12,045 bases of DNA from an uncultured Ruminococcus sp. (lineage in GTDB: Bacteria > Bacillota > Clostridia > Oscillospirales > Ruminococcaceae): positions 1 to 12,045 of the forward strand of contig CAMOEP010000038.1 in the NCBI GenBank assembly GCA_946612185.1. Reading direction: 5' to 3'. The notes beneath the pieces are model-generated. The model was not told where the DNA came from. It worked only from the letters and a program-made list of their open reading frames with translations, and did no database searches. Position 1 is the first letter of the stretch, and every line of letters starts with the position of its first letter. Positions 8,101 to 12,045 of the stretch are shown piece after piece. The position numbers were made by a program, and so were the translations under genes.

Positions 8101-8477
8101 TACTCAGCGCCGCAGGACTTGCGTTCATAGTCATCTACAACCTGACCAACATCAACATCACCGAGCGTATCCGTGAGATAGCGACTATCAAGGTTCTTGG
8201 CTTTTTCCGCCGGGAAACTTCGGCGTATGTACTGCGTGAGAACATCGCCCTGACGAGTATGGGCATAGCGGTGGGACTTGTGCTTGGAGTACTTCTTCAC
8301 CGGTTCGTCATGGCACAGATAGTGGTAGACCTGGTAGATTTCAGCGTCAGGGTGCTGCCGATGAGTTTTGTGCTGAGCGTGGTACTGACATTTGTGTTCA
8401 ACTTCATCGTGAACCTGTTCATGGAGATAAAGCTGGAAAAGATAAACATGGCAGAATCACTTAAATCTGTTGAATAG
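5169..8477 (+). CDS. FtsX/MacB-type ABC permease with long coiled-coil hairpin
   Basis: This 1102-residue permease pairs with the ATPase just upstream. A membrane segment near 22-42 is followed by an extracellular MacB-like region (about 45-250) and a very long coiled-coil hairpin (about 254-556). The first FtsX domain follows (about 580-700, with EEQRSQIGMLKALGYS). Then come a fresh membrane segment near 748-770, a second extracellular domain (about 775-965), and the C-terminal FtsX domain (about 968-1090, with TERIREIATIKVLGF). The two-times FtsX plan matches the large firmicute permeases of this class. In the hairpin a Leu, Ile or Phe recurs every seven residues from 279 to 391, and a Leu, Ile, Phe or Tyr does so from 420 to 532. 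The start is the first Met after a weak GGTGA overlapping the ATPase stop, which suggests translational coupling. Such permeases transmit motion across the membrane rather than forming a channel; the substrate or target is unknown. Confidence 0.9.
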   Translation: MKKTILKRSALREIKDTKGRYLAILSIIALGVGFFTGVRITTPAMVSMMNSFLKEKQLYDIRLVSTVGWDEDSIQAMQEIRNVRFIEGSMCADAVFTGADGTEKVLKAYSMPENVNRLVVREGRLPVKADECIIDSKLGKGFRLGDFITLSPENSEDTSDLFFEDKLEVVGIADSSLYINFERGTATVGNGSADGFVYLPKTGFDADYFTDIYVKLDSDADIYSDEYDKLMDVQKSVWEAVGNDLSGQRHDKIIRDATKELNDGKDELYTERMDAEGELRDAKNELDKAKKELAGSKTELDDAAKEIASGQKELDDAKIQLDDSKKQLDDAKIQLDDSKKQLDDSGKELDEAAEKIASGQTELENGWAELEKNEAEFAVKEQEFSAQEAAFNEQYSQALAMIDMLPEEQKAPLLAGKKQLDDARTAIDEGRSKLSAAREELEKRQAEFDAGKREYESGKAEYDAGKARYESGLAEYQSRLSEYENGKAEYEASLEEFENGKAEYESGLAEYNDGLAEYEDGLAEYEEGLAEYNDKIADAEKKIRDAERDIRDIKDAECFVLTRDANIGYACFESDSEIVEQVARVFPIFFILVAALVCMTTMSRMVEEQRSQIGMLKALGYSEFSIMGKLMFYSGSAALLGCVIGYAVGTWLFPAVIWMTYKLMYIPLDIPYMFDLRLAATAAAVSVLCSVGTTWISCRYELRETAAALMRPKAPKAGKRVLLERIPFIWNKMKFLSKVSIRNIFRYKGRLFMMIIGVGGCTALLLTGLGLRDSVAGFADVQYGEIQTADAAAVFKGEDTDNVKALLEENSAEFTLINDSYWDLIYDESKQKSISLVAVQDFGNISHFMNFRTLNGEGMTMPGTGEAIVSHSVAERYGAEVGEEITLRDSSMNEIKVKVTGVFENHVYNYVFVSASTLRSQLGSEPEMNGAYINFDGGQGVSAVSKSKYITNLTRFSELRTRMGNMMSSLDYVVLLVILSAAGLAFIVIYNLTNINITERIREIATIKVLGFFRRETSAYVLRENIALTSMGIAVGLVLGVLLHRFVMAQIVVDLVDFSVRVLPMSFVLSVVLTFVFNFIVNLFMEIKLEKINMAESLKSVE
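6114..6197 (+). repeat. 42-base tandem duplication inside the permease gene
   Basis: Units 6114-6155 and 6156-6197 differ at only three positions, all silent. Each encodes DAKIQLDDSKKQLD, which is two heptads of the coiled coil. The near-identity at DNA level points to a recent in-frame duplication that kept the heptad phase. Confidence 0.9.
6504..6776 (+). repeat. Thirteen tyrosine heptad repeats in the permease
   Basis: Residues 446-536 form 13 consecutive seven-residue units of the pattern x-E-[YF]-x-x-x-[KLI]. Examples are AEYESGL, AEYEDGL and AEYEEGL. The third position is Tyr in eleven units and Phe in two; the seventh is Lys, Leu or Ile. The 3/4 spacing of these two positions fits the core of a coiled coil. 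At DNA level the units are diverged, so this is an older repeat than the 42-base duplication. Confidence 0.88.
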
Positions 8478-8482
8478 CCAAT

Positions 8483-8624
8483 TAATGCGTAATTAAACCT
8501 TGCGACGATAATTAAAAACCGTCCGGCTGAAAGTACATTGTACTCAGTCGGACGGTTTACTTTTTATTATGAACTGCGGCTGTAAAGCATTGTTACAGAA
8601 ATATTGGAGCGCAATTACGCATTA
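8483..8624. repeat. 12-base inverted repeat around the terminator
   Basis: TAATGCGTAATT (8483-8494) and AATTACGCATTA (8613-8624) are perfect inverted copies enclosing 118 bases that include the terminator hairpin. The segment lies between the permease stop and the TetR stop. It could be the remnant of a small mobile element or a chance AT-rich dyad. Confidence 0.4.
8516..8565. terminator. Bidirectional intrinsic terminator
   Basis: AAACCGTCCGGCTGA (8516-8530) pairs with TCAGTCGGACGGTTT (8544-8558) in a 15-base stem with one G-U pair. The loop contains a small GTAC/GTAC dyad. On the plus strand TTTACTTTTT follows; on the minus strand a T-rich TTTTTAATTAT follows. It sits between two convergent genes and can end both the permease unit and the TetR transcript. 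Confidence 0.9.
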
Positions 8625-8631
8625 TGGATTC

Positions 8632-9285
8632 TCAAACTTCTGGCTTTTTGAGGAAGCATACTGCGGAATTAATGAGCGTTTCCAGTTCTGCAACAGCAAA
8701 GGAGAAGTTGTCAGAGGGCAGTATCTCGCCCTGTATCAGCTTCTTGCTGACCTCCATCAGCGAGTGCGCATGGCTAATATAAAACAGCTTGATATCCTCC
8801 ACCTCACGGACAGTACCGTCCTCAAGTCCGGCAAGATACGCCTTTTCAAACACCGGGTAGAAGTTTATGACCGACTTCTCATACTCTCTCAGCATCTCCT
8901 TCGGCACTCTCTCCTTGAGCATGATAAGGTCGAATTCCGCTAAAAGACGCATGAATGACGGGTGGGCTTCATAAAGAACCACAAACATACGCATCAGGTC
9001 ATGAAGCTGTTTCAGTCCGCTCTGCCTGAGAAATACCTCCGACTCGAATATATCGCTGAACATATCCCTCAGCTCGTTCCAAAGGTGGGTCATGGCAGCT
9101 ATTGCGATACCCGTCTTTGTATTGAAATACCTGTAAAGCGTAGCTACTCCCACTCCGCACTCGCCTGCAATATCCGTCATCTTCACCTCGTCGATGCTCT
9201 GATGCAGAAACATCTGGGCGCTTACCTCAATAGCACGGTTTATCCTCTTTGATTTGAAGCTTTTGGGCTGAATACTGTTATCCAC
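8632..9285 (-). CDS. TetR/AcrR-family transcriptional regulator
   Basis: This 217-residue protein is a one-component repressor of the TetR family. The N-terminal DNA-binding domain (about 12-60) has the helix-turn-helix MTDIAGECGVGVATLYRYF (36-54), a good match to the family. The remainder is helical and variable, as expected of a ligand-binding and dimerisation domain; the ligand cannot be read from it. The start is GTG at 9285, chosen because AGAGGTG lies eight bases upstream. The gene faces away from the 483-residue protein gene and shares a control region with it. Its own promoter is overlapped by palindromes, so autorepression is likely. Its 3' end meets the permease unit at a shared terminator, so control of that unit is possible but has no operator evidence. 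Confidence 0.92.
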   Translation of the reverse strand: MDNSIQPKSFKSKRINRAIEVSAQMFLHQSIDEVKMTDIAGECGVGVATLYRYFNTKTGIAIAAMTHLWNELRDMFSDIFESEVFLRQSGLKQLHDLMRMFVVLYEAHPSFMRLLAEFDLIMLKERVPKEMLREYEKSVINFYPVFEKAYLAGLEDGTVREVEDIKLFYISHAHSLMEVSKKLIQGEILPSDNFSFAVAELETLINSAVCFLKKPEV

Positions 9286-9314
9286 TTGACAAACACCTCT
9301 TTCTATGGTAAAAT
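9286..9314 (+). promoter_or_regulatory. Sigma-A promoter toward the 483-residue gene
   Basis: TTGACA (9286-9291) is followed by a 17-base spacer and TAAAAT (9309-9314), preceded by the extended element TGG. The -35 touches the GTG start codon of tetR and lies inside its ribosome-site spacer. Transcription would begin near 9321, inside the palindromic block, leaving a leader of about 120 bases before the ATG at 9442. Confidence 0.75.
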
Positions 9315-9319
9315 ATGTA

Positions 9320-9356
9320 AGATAGGATAATTATTATCTGATAGCTTAGTCTATCA
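9320..9356. promoter_or_regulatory. Tandem palindromes, probable TetR operator
   Basis: GATAATTATTATC (9326-9338) is a perfect palindrome with a single central base. The next bases form TGATAGCTTAGTCTATCA (9339-9356), with six-base arms. An outer pair, AGATA (9320-9324) and TATCT (9335-9339), embraces the first. The block covers the predicted starts of both opposing promoters and the tetR -10 box, where a TetR dimer would block both. Which dyad is the true site is unknown. Confidence 0.65.
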
Positions 9357-9376
9357 TATTTTTACGGTTTTGTCAA
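9348..9376 (-). promoter_or_regulatory. Sigma-A promoter of tetR
   Basis: On the minus strand TTGACA (9371-9376) is followed by a 17-base spacer and TAGACT (9348-9353, four of six matches). Transcription would begin near 9341 and run left through the opposing promoter. The -10 box lies within the palindrome 9339-9356. Confidence 0.7.
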
Positions 9377-9441
9377 TAGTTTTTTGAAAAGTTTTCCGGG
9401 TTCGCCGGAGGCTTGCACCAGCTTGGAAATGGAGGCAGAAT

Positions 9442-10893
9442 ATGGACAGAGCTAAGAAAATCTTCGGAAACAGGACTCCCCAGGCTTCTTACAAGAAGGC
9501 TGTGCGTGTCAAGATGTGGTATGAGAAAAAGTATGGCAGCGACGAGGAAAGGGACTTCTGCCTTGCTGCGATACCGGCTCAGGCAATAGGCGAGATAATG
9601 GGCGTGAGAAACCTTATCCACTCCGGCACTATGGACGCAGTATTCAGCGACAAGAGCATAATTATCGGCAGCACACGCACAGGCTGCGGCTTCTACCGTG
9701 TGGCGATAGCAATGGCTTCTGCGGCTCATTCTCTGGGTTACGAGCCTTTCTGGTTCGACCTTGATTCCTTCCAGGACTCCGTTTGCGGAAAGATAATCGG
9801 CAGACAGAATAAGCTTTATTCCTTCGGAAAGATACTCAGCCAGAAGAACAGGGTATTCAGCAGCGCTCCGTGTTATCCGCTGGACAGCGCCTCTTTCAGA
9901 AGCATCGGCTGGAACGCTGTCGATCAGAAAGTGACCGAGCTTATGGCGGCGGTGTATAAGTCTCTGCCGAAGGATATCCCCTTCATTGCGTCCCATGTGT
10001 GGGCGGCTCAGGCAGCGGTACACGCAGGTATGACCAATGTGGTGAACGCCGTTCCGGACAGCCTGCCTTTGTCGGTAAATCTGGCAGAGGGTGCGCTCCA
10101 TACCGTCCAGACCCCTTCGGCTTACCTGGGCTACAGGGCGCTGCGTGATATGAATACCGAGAAGCCGCTTCGACCTATGCCGGCGGATTCAGTGAAGTAT
10201 GCCGGACACTTCGTTGACCATGAGATAGTGTCGAATATCCTCAGCGATTGCCGCCGCCGTGCAGAGCGTGCCCGCAGCGGAAAGCCAAGACGCTGGCTGA
10301 TATCCCTCTGTGAGACACAAATTTCCCCGGACTTGCTCCTTACAGCCGTCCGCAGACTCATGCCGGAGATAAGGCGTGAAAGGGCAGCGCTTGTGATAGA
10401 TGCCGGGGACGATATGGCTGCCCTGGACTACCTCTGCACCGCTATCCCTGAGATGCGTGAGATAGCGTGCGAGCATTTCGACGATTTCAGCGATACAGCC
10501 TACTTTGCCGCAAGCACCCTTGACGGCGATATGACCGGGCTGCACGTTTTCTACCATTCGGACATATTCCCGGCGGTATACTCTGCTAACGTCCTGATGA
10601 GGACTTGCGATGTACTGCTGACTTCCCCCTGCGAACTGGCGTACTACCCTATCCCGAAGATGATAGTCAGCAATACTTCCTGCACTGACTGCGGCGGCGC
10701 AGTACGTTCCTCCGAGGTGGGCGACGGTACATACGAATGTAAGACAGCCGCCGAAACAGAGGCGATGCTCAGGCTTATCCAGAACAGCAGCGACGTGTTT
10801 ATGAATATGTGCCGTGCGATAGTCCGTGCAGACAAGGCGGGCATATACAACGGCGCATACAATACCGTAAAAATGGCTATAAACCGCAAATGA
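9442..10893 (+). CDS. Unrecognised protein, GT-B (MurG/GT28)-like fold suspected
   Basis: I do not recognise this 483-residue protein with certainty. It has no signal peptide or membrane segment. Three stretches recall GT28 (MurG and diacylglycerol glycosyltransferase) enzymes. IIIGSTRTGCGFYRVAIAMA (73-92) resembles the N-terminal Gly-rich loop and helix. PFIASHVWAAQAAVHAGM (180-197) and VKYAGHFVD (251-259) resemble the end of the acceptor domain. CDVLLTSPCELAYYPIPKMI (389-408) resembles the nucleotide-sugar-binding half, where MurG has a Ser-Gly-Ala helix. There is a Cys pair CTDC (414-417) and many other cysteines (14 in all). GGAGG lies six bases before the ATG. It stands alone behind a TetR-type switch and ends at a strong terminator. 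The glycosyltransferase reading is inference; a nucleotide-binding protein of another kind is possible. Confidence 0.75.
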   Translation: MDRAKKIFGNRTPQASYKKAVRVKMWYEKKYGSDEERDFCLAAIPAQAIGEIMGVRNLIHSGTMDAVFSDKSIIIGSTRTGCGFYRVAIAMASAAHSLGYEPFWFDLDSFQDSVCGKIIGRQNKLYSFGKILSQKNRVFSSAPCYPLDSASFRSIGWNAVDQKVTELMAAVYKSLPKDIPFIASHVWAAQAAVHAGMTNVVNAVPDSLPLSVNLAEGALHTVQTPSAYLGYRALRDMNTEKPLRPMPADSVKYAGHFVDHEIVSNILSDCRRRAERARSGKPRRWLISLCETQISPDLLLTAVRRLMPEIRRERAALVIDAGDDMAALDYLCTAIPEMREIACEHFDDFSDTAYFAASTLDGDMTGLHVFYHSDIFPAVYSANVLMRTCDVLLTSPCELAYYPIPKMIVSNTSCTDCGGAVRSSEVGDGTYECKTAAETEAMLRLIQNSSDVFMNMCRAIVRADKAGIYNGAYNTVKMAINRK

Positions 10894-10899
10894 TATAAT

Positions 10900-10943
10900 A
10901 ATGCAGATGCTTTTCGTGAATGTGAAAGGCATCTGCATTTTTT
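10900..10943 (+). terminator. Strong intrinsic terminator of the 483-residue gene
   Basis: AATGCAGATGCTTTTC (10900-10915) pairs with GAAAGGCATCTGCATT (10924-10939) in a 16-base stem with one G-U pair and an eight-base loop. A run of six T (10938-10943) follows. It begins seven bases after the stop codon. Confidence 0.93.
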
Positions 10944-10944
10944 C

Positions 10945-10990
10945 AGGCAACACCGCACAAAGCCGTCAGGCGGTCTTTGCGGTGCTGCCT
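10945..10990. repeat. Palindromic dispersed repeat, copy 2
   Basis: AGGCAACACCGC (10945-10956) pairs with GCGGTGCTGCCT (10979-10990) with one mismatch, around an inner hairpin CCG-TCAGG-CGG. It shares the core CACAAAGCCGTCAGGCGG and the following TCTTTG with copy 1 at 14-54, in the same orientation. Here the left arm is intact and the right arm has lost two bases. It lies between the terminator of the 483-residue gene and the stop of the convergent kinase gene, so it would fall in the 3' end of the kinase transcript. Confidence 0.8.
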
Positions 10991-10998
10991 TTATGTTG

Positions 10999-11838
10999 TT
11001 ATTTTTTGCAGTATTCAGCGAGTTTTCCGAGGCATAATTCAAAGCAGCTTCCGTACCATTCCTCGTCGAATTCCGGCAGAGTAGCTTCGATGCAGTCTGA
11101 CACATAGCGGACGGCGAGTTCAACGGCTTCGGAGGGTGATTTGCCCAGAGTGACAGCGCCGGTGAATACGCTGGAGAAGATGTCGCCAGTGCCGTGTATC
11201 TGCCGGTCGATGTGGCGGCTGAAAGAGAAGCTGAAGGAGTCAGTCCGGGAATCATAGACCGCCGCACCCTGCTGAGAATCGCCGCAGCGGACACCGGTGA
11301 GGACGGGGACAGGACAGCCCAGGTCTGACAGACGGCGGAGAATGTCCTTCACCTGCGCCTCGGAGTTGTCGGCGGGGGAGGGGATATCCAGCAGGAAGCA
11401 GGCTTCGGTCATATTCGGGAGGATAAAGTCCGCCTTGCGGCAAAGTCTGCGCATTTCGCTGACGAAGTGGTCGGAGAAGCCGGCGTAGAGTTTGCCGCCG
11501 TCACCGAGAACCGGGTCAACGACGATGAAATTGTGGTCGCTGCCGAAGGAGTCGAAGAAGTCGGAGACTATCTGCACCTGAGTAGGCGAACCGAGGTAGC
11601 CGGTATAGATAGCGTCGAATCGGAGGTTCATTCTGCGCCAGTGGTCAGCGATAAGAGGTATATCCTGAGTCAGGTCACGGAAGGTGTAGCCCTCGAAGCC
11701 GGTGCCGGTGTGGGTAGAGAGGACGGCGGTGGGGATAACCGCAGTCTCGATGCCCATAGCGGAGATAACGGGCAGGGCGACGGTGAGTGAGCATTTACCG
11801 AAGCAGGAAATATCCTGGATAGTGACAATTTTTTTCAT
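10999..11838 (-). CDS. pdxY: Pyridoxal/pyridoxamine kinase
   Basis: This 279-residue cytoplasmic kinase of the ribokinase-like PfkB/PdxK superfamily would phosphorylate pyridoxal or pyridoxamine, salvaging vitamin B6 to the cofactor PLP. The family hallmarks are DISCFGKCSL near the N-terminus (9-18), STHTG (41-45), YTGYLGS (78-84), VVDPVLGDGG (106-115), PNMTEACFLL (141-150) and the catalytic anion-hole loop HGTGDIFSS (215-223) with Asp219. The length is normal. AAGGA lies eight bases before the ATG. It is a single-gene unit with its own promoter and converges on the 483-residue gene. The symbol pdxY follows common practice for this type; some annotations use pdxK. The precise vitamer preference is not readable. 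Confidence 0.9.
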   Translation of the reverse strand: MKKIVTIQDISCFGKCSLTVALPVISAMGIETAVIPTAVLSTHTGTGFEGYTFRDLTQDIPLIADHWRRMNLRFDAIYTGYLGSPTQVQIVSDFFDSFGSDHNFIVVDPVLGDGGKLYAGFSDHFVSEMRRLCRKADFILPNMTEACFLLDIPSPADNSEAQVKDILRRLSDLGCPVPVLTGVRCGDSQQGAAVYDSRTDSFSFSFSRHIDRQIHGTGDIFSSVFTGAVTLGKSPSEAVELAVRYVSDCIEATLPEFDEEWYGSCFELCLGKLAEYCKK

Positions 11839-11868
11839 ACGATCATTCCTTCTGATGTAGTGATACTA

Positions 11869-11897
11869 ATTGTACCACATTTTTCCCCGAAATGCAA
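11869..11897 (-). promoter_or_regulatory. Extended -10 promoter of the pyridoxal kinase gene
   Basis: On the minus strand TACAAT (11869-11874) is preceded by TGG, an extended -10 element. A weak -35, TTGCAT (11892-11897), lies 17 bases upstream. The transcript would start near 11862, giving a leader of about 24 bases with AAGGA as ribosome site. Confidence 0.6.
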
Positions 11898-12045
11898 GCA
11901 GCTTTTCTTCTTTTTACACGGCAGCAGCATTTATTTTTTGGGGAATTATTTAAGTCGCACGTTACTTTTTTGTTTATTATTAGTCTCCATGACGTTCCGC
12001 CAAAGGGGGACACCCAAGGGGAAAAAGGGGGAGGAACAAATTAAA
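11898..12045. other. Gene-free right edge with G-rich tail
   Basis: No supported gene is visible. The first part is T-rich. The end has G runs at 12005-12009, 12018-12021 and 12027-12031 and then GGAGG-like bases near the edge. That last stretch could be the ribosome site of a gene starting beyond the window, but no start codon is in view. Confidence 0.4.

Noticed and set aside
1127..9309. Shared 10-base TTTCTATGGT at 1127-1136 and 9300-9309 near two promoters
   Set aside because: A 10-base match is expected many times by chance in 12 kb, and the two copies have different orientation relative to their promoters.
9373..10101. 242-codon minus-strand open frame over the 5' part of the 483-residue gene
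   Set aside because: It has no recognisable domain and covers the tetR promoter. The opposite strand has a good ribosome site, promoter and terminator matching the 483-residue frame.
10189..10953. 254-codon minus-strand open frame over the 3' part of the 483-residue gene
   Set aside because: It would begin inside the strong terminator hairpin and has Cys/His-rich low-likelihood content typical of an antisense shadow.
11946..11990. 14-codon minus-strand frame starting METNNKQK near the right edge
   Set aside because: There is no ribosome site upstream and it is too short to support.

Overview
The window looks like chromosomal DNA of a plant-fibre-degrading gut or rumen clostridium, most likely a Ruminococcus relative. 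The reasons are a GH130 mannoside phosphorylase of the Ruminococcus RaMP2 type, a lipoprotein GH5 glycanase, a clostridial-type galactokinase, dense AAGGAG-type ribosome sites, and AT-rich intergenic DNA with good sigma-A promoters between moderately GC-rich genes. The species call is inference from gene content, not from a marker gene.

Layout. (1) Positions 14-54 hold a palindromic dispersed repeat. (2) 61-1080 (minus) is a GH130 phosphorylase with a perfect TTGACA-17-TATAAT promoter. (3) 1368-8477 (plus) is a tightly packed five-gene unit: galactokinase-like GHMP kinase, GH5 lipoprotein glycanase, a six-segment membrane protein of unknown function, an ABC ATPase of the MacB/LolD type, and a 1102-residue FtsX/MacB-type permease with a very long coiled-coil hairpin. 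Gaps are 11 bases or less or overlapping, and a bidirectional terminator (8516-8565) closes the unit. (4) 8632-9285 (minus) is a TetR regulator. Opposite it, 9442-10893 (plus) encodes an unrecognised 483-residue protein that looks like a GT-B/MurG-type glycosyltransferase. The 157-base gap between them has two face-to-face promoters with palindromes in the middle, an autoregulated TetR switch by appearance. (5) 10900-10943 is a strong terminator, followed by a second copy of the palindromic repeat. (6) 10999-11838 (minus) is a pyridoxal/pyridoxamine kinase with its own extended -10 promoter. (7) The last 200 bases hold no gene I can support and end in a G-rich stretch.

How the genes may work together. 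The left half is sugar-oriented: beta-mannoside phosphorolysis, glycan cleavage at the cell surface, and galactose phosphorylation would fit use of galactomannan or other hemicellulose. That reading is inference, because the GH5 substrate cannot be read from the sequence. The ABC pair in the same unit is not a sugar importer. It belongs to the mechanotransmission (MacB/FtsX) class, so its link to the sugar genes is unexplained.

The most unusual points are the exactly symmetric 17+17 heptad hairpin of the permease (a leucine arm opposite a tyrosine arm), the TetR-controlled unknown protein with opposed promoters, and the two half-degenerate copies of a perfect-palindrome repeat lying just downstream of genes.
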